A stretch of DNA of 29,039 bases, taken from positions 1 to 29,039 of the forward strand of contig JBKJQB010000089.1 of NCBI GenBank assembly GCA_046594105.1, written 5' to 3'. A program made the position numbers and the translations under genes. Within the stretch, counting starts at the first letter, position 1. Each line of letters begins with the position of its first letter. Under the pieces are notes generated by a model. That model had not been told where the DNA came from and did not search any database. It worked only from the letters and a program-made list of their open reading frames with translations. The stretch is from JBDSGC01 sp046594105. Lineage in GTDB: Bacteria; Acidobacteriota; Thermoanaerobaculia; Gp7-AA8. Shown piece after piece: positions 1 through 8,094 of the stretch.

Positions 1-460
1 CTTGAAAGGACGGCTGGACATCGTTCATCAGACCGGACCGAAAGAGCTGGAGCACGTCCGGGAGGCCTACCGGACGTCCGCATTCAGCGACGCCCGCGTC
101 GTTGCCTACCTCGATCCGATCTCCGGAGAAATGGCGGCGGCGGATCTGGTGGTCTGCCGCGTCGGGGCGATGACCATCGGGGAACTTGCGGCAGTCGGAC
201 GACCGGCCATCCTGATCCCGTTTGCGGCAGCGACGAACAACCACCAGGAAGAGAACGCCCGGGCCGTGGAGCACGCCGGAGGGGCGGTGGTGATCACCGA
301 ATCGCAGCTGACGCCGGAGCGACTGGGAACTGCAATCGCGGAGATCGCCGGCGATCCGCAGCGAACCAGAACGATGGGATCGGGTGCGCTGAAGCTGGCC
401 GCGCCCGAGGCCACAAGAAAAATCGTGGATTTACTCGAAAAAATTGAGAGAAGTGAATAA
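1..460 (+). CDS. murG: MurG, UDP-GlcNAc:lipid I N-acetylglucosaminyltransferase (C-terminal part, cut by window edge)
   Basis: Carries out the last cytoplasmic step of peptidoglycan precursor synthesis, adding GlcNAc to lipid I to form lipid II at the inner membrane face. About 152 C-terminal residues are visible, and the reading frame runs off the left edge, so the TTG at base 2 is not the real start. The donor-sugar-binding half of the GT-B fold is recognisable: the segment CRVGAMTIGEL, then a GRPAILIPF strand, then NNHQEENA, which matches the family's HQ-x-x-NA motif. It ends with TAA at 458-460, 28 nt before the chosen murC start. It heads the visible murG-murC-ftsQ-ftsA-ftsZ run. The family assignment is secure; nothing can be said about the missing N-terminal lipid-binding domain. 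Confidence 0.95.
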   Translation, partial: LKGRLDIVHQTGPKELEHVREAYRTSAFSDARVVAYLDPISGEMAAADLVVCRVGAMTIGELAAVGRPAILIPFAAATNNHQEENARAVEHAGGAVVITESQLTPERLGTAIAEIAGDPQRTRTMGSGALKLAAPEATRKIVDLLEKIERSE

Positions 461-488
461 AATTGACGATTACCAAGTCACTATCAGA

Positions 489-1856
489 ATGAATTTCGAG
501 AACATTAAGAACATCCATTTCGTCGGCATCGGCGGAATCGGCATGAGTGGCGTCGCTGAGATCCTTTCCCAGCAGGGCCTCAACGTGTCCGGATGCGATC
601 TGCGCAACTCTCCGGCCACCGAGCTGCTCAAGAGCCGAGGCATCCGCGTCTCCATCGGTCACGATCCGGCCCATCTGGCGGAGGTGGACACGCTGGTAGT
701 CACCGCGGCGGTCCGCGGGGCGAACCCGGAAATCGATGCCGCCCTGGCCCGCGGTGTCCGGGTGATCCCGCGGAAAGAAGTGCTCGGCGCGCTGGTCGAT
801 TCCAAGCGCGCCGTGGGCGTGGCCGGCACTCACGGCAAGACCACCACTTCGGCCATGGTCGCCGTCATCCTGGAGGAAGCGGGACTGGACCCCACGGTCA
901 TCGTGGGAGGCATGGTCCGGAACCTGGCCTCCAACGCCAAGCGCGGCGCCGGCGACGTGCTGGTGGTGGAAGCCGACGAATACGACCGCACCTTCCATCA
1001 CATGCATCCGCAGGTCGCCGTGGTGACCAACATCGAAGCCGATCACCTGGAGTACTACGGCAGCTTTGAGGCCATCATCGAGTCGTTCCGCATCTTCCTG
1101 GCGGGCATTCCACCCGGCGGGCTGGTGGCCGGCTGCGTCGACGACCACCAGGTGGCCTCGCTGCTCGACCGGCTCACCGGCGTTCGGATCGTTCGATACG
1201 GTCTCGGCGTGGACGCCGATCTCGCGGCAAGGAACATCACGTACCACGAGCGGGGATCGTCCTTCGAGGTCGAAGGCATCGGTTTCGTGAAGCTGTTCGT
1301 GCCGGGCGCTCACAACATCTGCAACGCCCTCGGGGCCATGGCGGCAGCGCGAGAGCTCGGCGTGGCTCCAAACGTCATCGCCTCCTCGCTGGCCAAGTTC
1401 CTGGGAGTGGACCGCCGCTTCCAGATTCTGGGTGAGTACGGCGGTGCCATCGTCGTCGATGACTACGCTCATCACCCCACCGAGATCGCCGCAACCCTGA
1501 GAGCGGCGCGTGGCGGCTATCCGAAACGCCGGGTGGTCGCACTGTTTCAACCGCACCTGTATTCGCGAACGCGCGATTTCGCGCGGGAGTTCGGGCAGGC
1601 TCTGTCGTTGGCCGACCTCGCGTTTGTGGCGCCGGTCTACGCAGCGCGCGAGAAGCAGATCGAAGGAATCTCGGCAAAGCTGATCGCCGATGCCGCGCGG
1701 GAAGTGGAGTTCCTCGATCGTAGCAATGCGGAGATTGTCAACGAACTGCGGCGGCGCCTGGCGCCAGACGACATCTTCATCGCCATGGGCGCGGGAGATG
1801 TCCACGAGATTGCCGAGGCGCTGGTTCGCCTCGCCGACACAGGAGGGGAAGCCTGA
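489..1856 (+). CDS. murC: MurC, UDP-N-acetylmuramate--L-alanine ligase
   Basis: ATP-dependent cytoplasmic ligase that adds L-alanine to UDP-MurNAc, the first stem-peptide step. The 455 residues match the usual length. Visible motifs are the nucleotide-binding GIGGIG near 13-18, the ATP P-loop GTHGKTTT at 113-120, EADEYDR around 161-167, and the NIEADHLEYYG segment; the C-terminal domain carries DDYAHHPTEI. I chose ATG 489 because it places about nine residues before HFVGIGG, as in the family. There is no clear Shine-Dalgarno. In-frame TTG 444 or GTG 453 are possible longer starts that would overlap murG. The stop overlaps the ftsQ start (TGATG), so the two are translationally coupled. In many clusters murB follows murC; here it does not. 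Confidence 0.96.
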   Translation: MNFENIKNIHFVGIGGIGMSGVAEILSQQGLNVSGCDLRNSPATELLKSRGIRVSIGHDPAHLAEVDTLVVTAAVRGANPEIDAALARGVRVIPRKEVLGALVDSKRAVGVAGTHGKTTTSAMVAVILEEAGLDPTVIVGGMVRNLASNAKRGAGDVLVVEADEYDRTFHHMHPQVAVVTNIEADHLEYYGSFEAIIESFRIFLAGIPPGGLVAGCVDDHQVASLLDRLTGVRIVRYGLGVDADLAARNITYHERGSSFEVEGIGFVKLFVPGAHNICNALGAMAAARELGVAPNVIASSLAKFLGVDRRFQILGEYGGAIVVDDYAHHPTEIAATLRAARGGYPKRRVVALFQPHLYSRTRDFAREFGQALSLADLAFVAPVYAAREKQIEGISAKLIADAAREVEFLDRSNAEIVNELRRRLAPDDIFIAMGAGDVHEIAEALVRLADTGGEA

Positions 1857-2707
1857 TGTCGGCGAGCTACGAAACCACGCAGCAGCGCTTTTTCCGGCCG
1901 GCCGACGTGGCCCGGATCCGCAGGAACCAGCGCAGGATCCAGATCCTGCGCGGCCTTCGGGCGGCCGGCCGCGTGCTGGCCGTGGTCGCGCTGGTCGCCG
2001 GCGCGCTGTCGCTCTACCGCCATACGCAATCGGACTCCCGCTTCGCCGTGAAAACCATCGAGGTGGTGGGCACCATCCATACCTCTCGCTCTTCCATCGA
2101 CGCCATCACCCGACGCTACGTCGGAACGAACCTGTTCAAGATCGACATTGCCGGATTGCAGCGCGAGATGCGCACGCTGGGCTGGGTGGCCCGCATCGAA
2201 GCGGAGAAGAAGCTACCGGACACGTTGCGAATCCGGATCGTGGAGCGAACGCCGCTTGCCCTCATTCATCGCGGGGATGGGTTTGCTTATCTCGACGAGA
2301 ACGGGCTGCCCTTCGCCGACCTCTCTCCGACAGTGGGCGATCAGGATCTCCCCCTGATCGCGGGGGCGCGTGGCCGGGAGCTCAGCCGGAGCATCGCGCT
2401 GGTGCGCGAGCTCCGCACGCATGATCCGGAGGTTTTCTCGCGCGTCTCCGAGGTCCGGCCGGTGGCGCCGGACGGCTTCGCGATCTTCGACCGCCAGCTC
2501 GGCGCGGTGGTCTACGCCAATGCGTCCGACCTGTCCGAAAAGTTTCGCCAGATGTACGCAGTGGCGCGGGCCGAGGGACTGGGCCGCTCGACCATCGAGT
2601 ACGCCGATCTGCGCTTCTCCGGCCGCATCGTCATGAAACCAGTTCGGACGCCCGCCCCCGCGGCGCCCGCCCCCACGGTAGTGCACGCAACGGACATCAC
2701 GAATTGA
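1856..2707 (+). CDS. ftsQ: FtsQ/DivIB cell-division protein
   Basis: Bitopic inner-membrane protein that links early and late divisome proteins. The 283 residues show a basic cytoplasmic tail (RRNQRRIQILRGLR, about 21-35), one transmembrane helix (about 36-54), and a POTRA domain starting at FAVKTIEVVG (about 62-130) followed by the FtsQ beta domain with KKLPDTLRIRIVER. The C terminus is an Ala/Pro-rich tail (TPAPAAPAPT), probably unstructured. The ATG overlaps the murC stop by one base, with the AGGAGGGG Shine-Dalgarno at 1841-1848 inside murC. FtsQ sequences diverge strongly, so the call rests on the architecture and on the position between murC and ftsA. Confidence 0.93.
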   Translation: MSASYETTQQRFFRPADVARIRRNQRRIQILRGLRAAGRVLAVVALVAGALSLYRHTQSDSRFAVKTIEVVGTIHTSRSSIDAITRRYVGTNLFKIDIAGLQREMRTLGWVARIEAEKKLPDTLRIRIVERTPLALIHRGDGFAYLDENGLPFADLSPTVGDQDLPLIAGARGRELSRSIALVRELRTHDPEVFSRVSEVRPVAPDGFAIFDRQLGAVVYANASDLSEKFRQMYAVARAEGLGRSTIEYADLRFSGRIVMKPVRTPAPAAPAPTVVHATDITN

Positions 2708-2722
2708 GTGAGGAGACACGGA

Positions 2723-3955
2723 ATGCCCAAGACCGAAGAGAAATACATCGTCGCGCTCGACATCGGGACGTCCAAGGTGTGTGTGCTGGTGGGTGAGATC
2801 ACCGACCGCGGACAGCTGGAGATCATCGGCAAGGGCACCTCGCCGATGAAGGGAACGCGGAGGGGAAACATCATCAACCTCGACCAGGCCATCGACGCGG
2901 TGAAGAAAGCGATCGATGAGGCCGAGGTGATGGCCGGTCTGCAGATCGAGTCGGTCTACGTGGGGGTGGCCGGGGATCACATCCGCTCGGTCAACTCGCG
3001 CGGGGTGGTCTCGGTGACCGGAAAGCATCGCGAGATTTCCCGCGACGACATCGACCGGGTGATCGAGGCATCGAAGTCGATCAACGTGCCGCCCGATCTG
3101 GAGTTGCTCCACGTCATTCCCCGTGAGTTCGTGGTCGATGGTCAGGACGGCATCCATGACCCGTTGGGGATGACGGCCGGGCGGCTGGAAGCGAACGTCC
3201 ACATCGTCACCGGCGCCCGGACCCACAACCAGAACGTGCTGACCGCGGTCAACAAGGCCGGCATCGCGGTGCAGGAGCTGGTGCTGGAACAGCTGGCGGC
3301 CGCCGAGGCCGTGCTCACTCAGGACGAGCGCGAGATGGGCGTGCTGCTCATGGACATCGGGGCGGGCACGACCGACTACGCCGTGTTCCTGGAAGGAAAC
3401 GTCGTGCATACGAATGTTCTGCCGGTGGGGGCAGGACATTTCACCAGCGACATCTCGGTCGTGCTGCGAACTCCCATGGAGGACGCCGAGCGCATCAAGA
3501 AGCGTTACGGATGCGCGCTGGGCTCGCTGGTGACCCAGGACGACCCCATCGAGGTGCCCACGGTGGGCGGGCGGGCCCCGAAAATCCTTTCCCGTCACGA
3601 GCTGACGAATATCCTGGAGCCGCGCGCGGCGGAGATCGCCAAGCTGGTGTATCGCGACCTGGAGAAGGTCGGCCTGGACAAGGAAATCCGATCCGGCGTG
3701 GTGGTGGTCGGTGGTGGGGCGGAGATGGACGGGATCGTGGAGATGATCGAGCAGGTGTTCGACCAGCAGGCCCGGAAAGGGATGCCCCGAGGTCTGGCTG
3801 GACTGGCGGACACCGTTCACGGTCCGGAGTGGGCCGCGGCTGCCGGGCTGCTTCTGTGGGGGTTCCGCGACCGGGCCCGGGTACGCAAGCAGCCGCGCCG
3901 CGGACTGGGCAAAATTGCCGACTCGTTCCGCTCCTGGTTTGCACAGACGTCGTAA
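2723..3955 (+). CDS. ftsA: FtsA, actin-like membrane tether of FtsZ
   Basis: Actin-fold ATPase that recruits FtsZ filaments to the membrane and contacts later divisome proteins. The 410 residues show phosphate-1 (LDIGTSKV, about 12-19), phosphate-2 (DIGAGTTD, about 211-218) and the adenosine-site VVVGGGAEMDGI. The last residues, KIADSFRSWFAQ, form a short amphipathic helix typical of the FtsA membrane-targeting sequence. ATG 2723 is preferred over GTG 2708 because AGGAG at 2711-2715 lies 7 nt before it. It starts 15 nt after the ftsQ stop. A 104-nt gap separates it from ftsZ, which appears to have its own promoter. Confidence 0.97.
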   Translation: MPKTEEKYIVALDIGTSKVCVLVGEITDRGQLEIIGKGTSPMKGTRRGNIINLDQAIDAVKKAIDEAEVMAGLQIESVYVGVAGDHIRSVNSRGVVSVTGKHREISRDDIDRVIEASKSINVPPDLELLHVIPREFVVDGQDGIHDPLGMTAGRLEANVHIVTGARTHNQNVLTAVNKAGIAVQELVLEQLAAAEAVLTQDEREMGVLLMDIGAGTTDYAVFLEGNVVHTNVLPVGAGHFTSDISVVLRTPMEDAERIKKRYGCALGSLVTQDDPIEVPTVGGRAPKILSRHELTNILEPRAAEIAKLVYRDLEKVGLDKEIRSGVVVVGGGAEMDGIVEMIEQVFDQQARKGMPRGLAGLADTVHGPEWAAAAGLLLWGFRDRARVRKQPRRGLGKIADSFRSWFAQTS

Positions 3956-3990
3956 CTGTAAAAGCGAGCTGAAAAATAGAAGTAAGAAGT

Positions 3991-3996
3991 TACAAT
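3991..3996 (+). promoter_or_regulatory. Candidate -10 box for ftsZ
   Basis: TACAAT lies in the 104-nt, locally AT-rich ftsA-ftsZ spacer (3956-4059), about 64 nt before the ftsZ ATG. No good -35 is seen at 17 nt (the bases are GCTGAA). A separate ftsZ promoter would fit the usual need for excess FtsZ. The call rests on the -10 and the base composition only. Confidence 0.4.
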
Positions 3997-4059
3997 GATT
4001 TGGTTTACGGCAATCAGCAGCGAGAGCGCGGATCGTCGCAAGCCCGGGAGACGGACGGA

Positions 4060-5346
4060 ATGATCACATTCGACGAAAAACCTGGTGATGGAACGCTGGC
4101 CGTTCACTTCGACGAAGAGCACCTGTCGGCGAAAATCAAGGTCATCGGAGTGGGTGGGGGGGGTGGGAACGCCGTCAACCGCATGATCCAGTCAGGCATC
4201 AAAGGCGTGGAGTTCCTGGTAGCCAACACCGATGTGCAGGCCATGCGCGGCTCGCTGGCCCCGGTGAAGCTGCAGATCGGGGGCAAGCTCACCAAGGGGC
4301 TGGGCGCGGGTGCCAATCCGGAAGTGGGCAAGCAGGCTGCCCTGGAGGACACCGATCGCATCCTCGAAGCGCTGAGCGGTGCGGACATGATCTTCATCAC
4401 CACCGGCATGGGCGGTGGCACCGGCACTGGTGCGGCGCCGATCATCGCCTCGCTGGCCGCGGAGCTCGGGGCATTGACCGTCGCTGTGGTCACCAAGCCC
4501 TTCGGATTCGAAGGCAAGCGCCGGCGCGTTCAGGCCGAGCACGGCATCCGGGCGCTGCGCGATACCGTCGACACCCTAATCACCATCCCCAACGAACGGC
4601 TTCTCAACTTCGTGGAGCGGGGAACCTCTCTGGCCGACGCCTTCAAGATGGCCGACGACATCCTGCGCCAGGCAGTTCAGGGCATCTCCGATCTGATCAC
4701 CGTGCCAGGCGAGATCAACCTCGATTTCGCTGACGTGAAGACGATCATGCACGGGATGGGCATGGCCCTCATGGGCACCGGCGTCTCCTCCGGCGAGCAT
4801 CGCGCCGTGGAAGCGGCGCAGCGGGCCATCTCTTCGCCGCTGCTGGAAGAAGCATCGATCGAGGGCGCCAAGGGCGTGCTGATCAACATCACCGGCGGCC
4901 CGGACATGACCCTGTTCGAAGTCCACGAGGCAGCCTCGATCATTCAGGAGGCAGCGGACGAAGAAGCGAACATCATCTTCGGCACGGTCATCGATCCGCG
5001 GATGAAGGACGAGGTGAAGGTCACCGTCATCGCCACCGGTTTCGATTCGGCCACCAAGGGATTTCTCAGTTCCCGAGGCGAGCAGCTCTCACCGATGCAG
5101 ACCCGTCAGACGGGCATCCCCCATCGCCCGTTTGCTCCGAGGGAGATCGCTTCGCAGCATGAGGTGACGCAGGAGATTCCGACGCCTTCGCAGATCGGAG
5201 CGGAAGGGGAGATTTACGATCCGCCCTTTTTCCGCAAAGGTGCCCTGAGCCGCCCGGATGGATCGGGTGGATTTGGACCGATGGCCTCGAACGACTTCGG
5301 CAGCGACCTGGACATCCCGACGGTGATCCGGAACCTGAGCGACTAA
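4060..5346 (+). CDS. ftsZ: FtsZ, tubulin-like cell-division GTPase
   Basis: Polymerises into the Z-ring at the division site. The 428 residues contain the GTP-binding glycine-rich start (KVIGVGGGGGNAVNRM, about 27-42), the tubulin signature GGGTGTG at 118-124, and the T7-loop region. An acidic/proline-rich linker leads to the conserved C-terminal peptide DIPTVIR (about 418-424) that binds FtsA. I chose ATG 4060, preceded by GGGAG at about 4046-4050, giving a normal short N-terminal tail. An in-frame ATG at 4000 would add 20 residues but overlaps the likely promoter region. It ends the dcw run and is followed by two hairpins. Confidence 0.98.
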   Translation: MITFDEKPGDGTLAVHFDEEHLSAKIKVIGVGGGGGNAVNRMIQSGIKGVEFLVANTDVQAMRGSLAPVKLQIGGKLTKGLGAGANPEVGKQAALEDTDRILEALSGADMIFITTGMGGGTGTGAAPIIASLAAELGALTVAVVTKPFGFEGKRRRVQAEHGIRALRDTVDTLITIPNERLLNFVERGTSLADAFKMADDILRQAVQGISDLITVPGEINLDFADVKTIMHGMGMALMGTGVSSGEHRAVEAAQRAISSPLLEEASIEGAKGVLINITGGPDMTLFEVHEAASIIQEAADEEANIIFGTVIDPRMKDEVKVTVIATGFDSATKGFLSSRGEQLSPMQTRQTGIPHRPFAPREIASQHEVTQEIPTPSQIGAEGEIYDPPFFRKGALSRPDGSGGFGPMASNDFGSDLDIPTVIRNLSD

Positions 5347-5358
5347 CCCGTTTCTTCA

Positions 5359-5383
5359 AAGGCGTGCCCCTCCTGCACGCCTT
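5359..5383 (+). terminator. Hairpin just after ftsZ
   Basis: Perfect 9-bp stem AAGGCGTGC / GCACGCCTT around a 7-nt loop, starting 12 nt after the ftsZ stop. No clear U-tract follows it, so it may be an mRNA 3' stabiliser or a weak terminator rather than the main one. Confidence 0.55.
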
Positions 5384-5422
5384 GTGGTTCGGGGGAGAGG
5401 GCCCCCTGACCAACTGCTCCCG

Positions 5423-5455
5423 GGGGGCGCGGACTTCCGCCGCGCCCCCTCTTTT
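5423..5455 (+). terminator. Rho-independent terminator of the ftsZ-end operon
   Basis: Perfect 10-bp GC stem GGGGGCGCGG (5423-5432) / CCGCGCCCCC (5440-5449) with loop ACTTCCG, followed by TCTTTT. This is the strongest intrinsic-terminator candidate after ftsZ. The dispersed repeat block starts right after its T-tract. Confidence 0.7.
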
Positions 5456-5456
5456 G

Positions 5457-5548
5457 GCCGGCACGGCCGGCCGCGTTGGTTCGCGAAGCGTCCGCCACCG
5501 GCACGGCCGGCAACGTTGGTTCGCAAAGCGTCCGCCACGATTTTCGCC
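5457..5548 (+). repeat. Dispersed intergenic repeat, block A (two tandem copies, 40-bp period)
   Basis: Two head-to-tail copies of the family. Each has the hairpin core (perfect GCCGGC arms around ACG in the first, 5457-5471; CCGGC-based in the second, 5498-5511) followed by GTTGGTTCGC[G/A]AAGCG and TCCGCCAC. GGCACGGCCGG recurs exactly 40 bases later. The second copy continues through a CGATTTTCGCC tail and a weakly conserved stretch to about 5580. It lies downstream of ftsZ with the hairpin side facing the ftsZ 3' end. The rest of the ftsZ-guaA spacer (to 5619) shows nothing else. Confidence 0.85.
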
Positions 5549-5619
5549 TGGTCGCGTTCACTGGGCGCCTTTGATTGCACGGCGAGCGCGTCATTCGAAG
5601 CAGGACGCTGTTCGAAGGG

Positions 5620-7161
5620 CTACTCCCACTCGATGGTGCTGGGAGGCTTCGAGGAGATGTCGTAGACCACTCGATTGACTCCGCGTACTTCGTTGACGAT
5701 GCGCCGGGAGATGGTGTCCAGCACGTCGTGAGGCATGCGGAACCAGTCTGCCGTCATGAAGTCGCTGGTGGTGACCGCTCGCACGGCCAGCACGTTTTCG
5801 TAGGTTCGTTCATCGCCCATTACTCCGACGCTGCGCACCGGGAGCAGAACGGCGAAGGCCTGGGCGATGTCGCGATAGAGGCCAGCCCGTCGGATCTCTT
5901 CGATCACGATGGCGTCGGCGTTCTGCAGGATGGCCACCCGGGCGGCAGTGACCTCGCCGAGGATCCTGACGGCCAGGCCAGGTCCGGGGAAAGGATGGCG
6001 CCAGACGAACTCTTCCTCCAGGCCCATTTCGATCCCCAGCTGGCGGACCTCGTCCTTGAAGAGCTCGCGCACCGGCTCGATCAGCTTCAGACCCATCTTC
6101 TCCGGAAGTCCGCCCACGTTGTGATGAGTCTTGATGATGGCCGACGGCCCTTTGATGGACACGGACTCGATGACGTCGGGATAGAGCGTCCCCTGCATCA
6201 GAAACTCGACATCGGGGATTCGTTTCGCTTCCTGTTCGAAGACGGCGATGAATTCGTTTCCGATCCTCTTGCGCTTGGTTTCCGGATCTTCCACTCCGGC
6301 GAGCCGTTCGTAAAAACGCTCCTTGGCGTCGACGGCGAGGATGTGGATCCCCAGTCCGTCGCCCAGTCGCGACATCACTTGGGTGGCCTCCTCTTTTCGC
6401 AGGAGGCCGTTGTCGACGAAGATCGCCGTGAGCTGATCGCCGATCGCTTCGGCCACCAGGACGGAAGCGACTGAGGAATCGACCCCTCCGCTCACCGCGG
6501 CGATGACGTGGCGATCGCCAACCTGGGCCCGGATCTCCTCGACTTTGCGGCGGCGGAAATCGCCCAGGTCCCAGCTGGGCTTGCAGTCTGAAATGGCGAA
6601 CAGAAAGTTCCGAAGGATTCCGGTCCCCGCTTCGCTGTGCGTCACTTCGGGGTGAAACTGAATCCCGAAAATCCGCCGCTCCCGATCTTCGAATGCGGCC
6701 ATGGGTGCACTGCTGGAACGAGCGGTGACCGAGAATCCACTGGGGATTTCGAGTATGCGGTCGCCATGGCTGGCCCACACCCGCTGATGCGATGGCGTGT
6801 CGGCGAAAAGCGCGGAGGCAGAGGTGACCTCGATTTCTGCGCGACCGTATTCGCGGCCTTCCGCCGGCTCCACCCGGCCGCCCAGCAGGTAGGCGGTGAG
6901 CTGCATCCCATAACAGATCCCCAGGACCGGAACGCCCAGCTCGAAGATTTCGCGGGAGCAATGCGGCGCCGCCTCGGAATACACCGATTGCGGGCCGCCG
7001 GAGAGAACGATGGCTCGAGGAGCGAGCGCGCGGATGTTCTCGATCGAATAGTCGAAGGGATGGACGACCGAGTAGACCCTCTGCTCCCGGATCCGGCGGG
7101 CGATCAACTGGGTGTACTGCGAGCCGAAATCGAGAACGAGGACGGTCTGCTCAGGGGTCAC
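5620..7161 (-). CDS. guaA: GMP synthase (glutamine-hydrolysing)
   Basis: Amidates XMP to GMP, using ammonia from glutamine and ATP, in purine synthesis. The 513 residues are near the usual 510-525. The N-terminal class-I amidotransferase has nucleophile Cys in GICYGMQ (C83) and the His/Glu of FHPEVTHSE (H170, E172). The ATP pyrophosphatase domain has P-loop SGGVDSS (about 224-230), and the C-terminal dimerisation domain ends KPPSTIEWE. The start is GTG at 7161, whose first base is the last base of the upstream HU stop (TAGTG), so the two genes are translationally coupled. A longer open frame continues through the HU gene and is not real: the GuaA fold begins at TVLVLDFGSQYT. Confidence 0.97.
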   Translation of the reverse strand: MTPEQTVLVLDFGSQYTQLIARRIREQRVYSVVHPFDYSIENIRALAPRAIVLSGGPQSVYSEAAPHCSREIFELGVPVLGICYGMQLTAYLLGGRVEPAEGREYGRAEIEVTSASALFADTPSHQRVWASHGDRILEIPSGFSVTARSSSAPMAAFEDRERRIFGIQFHPEVTHSEAGTGILRNFLFAISDCKPSWDLGDFRRRKVEEIRAQVGDRHVIAAVSGGVDSSVASVLVAEAIGDQLTAIFVDNGLLRKEEATQVMSRLGDGLGIHILAVDAKERFYERLAGVEDPETKRKRIGNEFIAVFEQEAKRIPDVEFLMQGTLYPDVIESVSIKGPSAIIKTHHNVGGLPEKMGLKLIEPVRELFKDEVRQLGIEMGLEEEFVWRHPFPGPGLAVRILGEVTAARVAILQNADAIVIEEIRRAGLYRDIAQAFAVLLPVRSVGVMGDERTYENVLAVRAVTTSDFMTADWFRMPHDVLDTISRRIVNEVRGVNRVVYDISSKPPSTIEWE

Positions 7162-7430
7162 TACAGAAGGTTCCGCAATTCCTTGCCCGGCTTGAAGCGG
7201 ATGGTGTTGCCTGGAGGGATCCTCACTTCCACTCCCGTCTTCGGGTTGCGGCCGATGCCCTTCTTCCGCTGTTTCACCTGGAAGACGCCGAAACCGCGCA
7301 ATTCGATGCGCTGGCCGCGGGCCAGAGCGCTGCGCAGCCCTTCGATCACGGTGTCGACTGCCTGAGCGGCCTTCACGCGAGAGATGTCTGAGACTTCCGC
7401 GACCTTGTTGACGATGTCGGCTTTGATCAC
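7161..7430 (-). CDS. HU/IHF-family DNA-binding protein
   Basis: Small basic nucleoid protein that bends DNA as a dimer. The 89 residues match the family: helical body IVNKVAEVSDISRVKAAQAVDTVIEGL, then GFGVFQVKQRK, and the DNA-binding arm with GRNPKTGVEVRIPP, where the family's intercalating proline of the R-N-P motif is present. The start is GTG 7430, with GGAGG five nt upstream and a TATAAT further out. It is first in a two-gene unit with guaA (one-base overlap). Whether it acts as HU or as an IHF subunit cannot be told from sequence alone. Confidence 0.93.
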   Translation of the reverse strand: MIKADIVNKVAEVSDISRVKAAQAVDTVIEGLRSALARGQRIELRGFGVFQVKQRKKGIGRNPKTGVEVRIPPGNTIRFKPGKELRNLL

Positions 7431-7453
7431 CCGGACCTCCGATGCAGAGGCCG

Positions 7454-7459
7454 ATTATA
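7454..7459 (-). promoter_or_regulatory. -10 box of the HU-guaA promoter
   Basis: Perfect TATAAT on the minus strand, 23 nt before the HU GTG, giving a leader of about 17 nt that holds the GGAGG ribosome site (7436-7440). The -35 position (near 7477-7482) is a poor match. The 133-nt spacer to the divergent S4 gene shows no other clear signal. Confidence 0.6.
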
Positions 7460-7563
7460 CGAGGAAGTGGGGAGGGTCCTCTCGCCATGTGTTTGAACGC
7501 CGATCAGGATGGACTCCGCCCGGAAGACGACGCAGACTGGTGCCCCGAGAAACTGGAGACCGC

Positions 7564-7923
7564 ATGTCCGACCGTCACCGCATCGATGCCTGGCTCAAGC
7601 ATGTGTGCCTCTTCAAGCACCGGACCGCGGCGACCGAGGCCTGCAAGGGCGGACACGTCAAGGTCAATGGGCAGCGGGCCAAGCCGGCGTCGGTCATCCG
7701 CGAAGAGGACGTGATCGAGTACTACGCGAACGATCGCTTCCGCCGTGTGATCGTGAAAGCGATTCCGGAATCGCAGCAGGCCAAGGAAGCGGCGAGGGAG
7801 ATGTACCTCGACGAGTCGCCTCCGGTGGAGAACGTCGGGCGACCGGCGGTCGTGTTTCGCGATCGCGGAGCAGGAAGGCCCACCAAGCGGGAGCGTCGCG
7901 AGCTGGAACGGTTCAAGCGGTAA
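7564..7923 (+). CDS. S4-domain RNA-binding protein (Hsp15/HslR-like)
   Basis: 119 residues. The S4 domain occupies about 5-65: RIDAWLKHVCLFKHRTAATEAC, then GGHVKVNGQRAKPASVI. The C-terminal tail is highly basic (GAGRPTKRERRELERFKR). This is the layout of Hsp15, which binds stalled 50S subunits carrying nascent peptidyl-tRNA. I chose ATG 7564 because GGAGA lies just upstream and the S4 fold begins directly after it; the open frame further upstream overlaps the HU promoter. It is transcribed divergently from HU-guaA and faces rodA. The Hsp15 role is inferred from the fold and tail. Confidence 0.85.
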   Translation: MSDRHRIDAWLKHVCLFKHRTAATEACKGGHVKVNGQRAKPASVIREEDVIEYYANDRFRRVIVKAIPESQQAKEAAREMYLDESPPVENVGRPAVVFRDRGAGRPTKRERRELERFKR

Positions 7924-7983
7924 GAGTTGCGATGCTTACTCGGGGCTGCCGTCTGGCACACCTGCGGTCAGCGAAGGCGGCCG

Positions 7984-8050
7984 AGTGAACAGCGTTCTGG
8001 CCCAACTTATGGCGGACGCTTTGCGAACCAACGGGGCCGGCCGTGCCGGC
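7984..8050 (-). repeat. Dispersed intergenic repeat, copy B1
   Basis: 67-base copy in minus orientation, with the hairpin core (two GCCGGC arms around CGT as read on plus) at 8036-8050. It is preceded by the body TGGCGGACGCTTTGCG and an outer arm AGTGAACAGCGTTCTGG. It is nearly identical in sequence and equal in length to B2, which starts 111 bases later. Confidence 0.85.
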
Positions 8051-8094
8051 TTCTAATGACACGCTCTCGTGTTCATCTCCAGCGATGGCGTCTT

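Noticed and set aside
294..1805. 503-residue open frame antisense to murC
   Set aside because: murC has all family motifs in the other strand; the antisense product is His/Asp/Arg-rich with no fold pattern, a usual by-product of high GC.
2213..3820. 535-residue open frame antisense to ftsQ/ftsA
   Set aside because: It crosses two real genes and has biased His/Asp/Arg composition with no motifs.
4150..4170. Run of eight G in the ftsZ start as a possible slippage site
   Set aside because: It encodes the invariant glycine loop of FtsZ; the frame is intact and the run is explained by the protein.
5343..5594. Small open frames in the ftsZ-guaA spacer, and similar ones in the other repeat blocks, giving recurring peptides such as ADALRTN or VRKASATI
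   Set aside because: The recurring peptide is just the translation of the non-coding repeat in several frames; none has a ribosome site.
7162..7488. N-terminal extension of guaA through the HU gene (622 residues in total)
   Set aside because: The extension is the shadow of HU; GuaA homology begins at TVLVLDFGSQYT and the GTG at 7161 is coupled to the HU stop.
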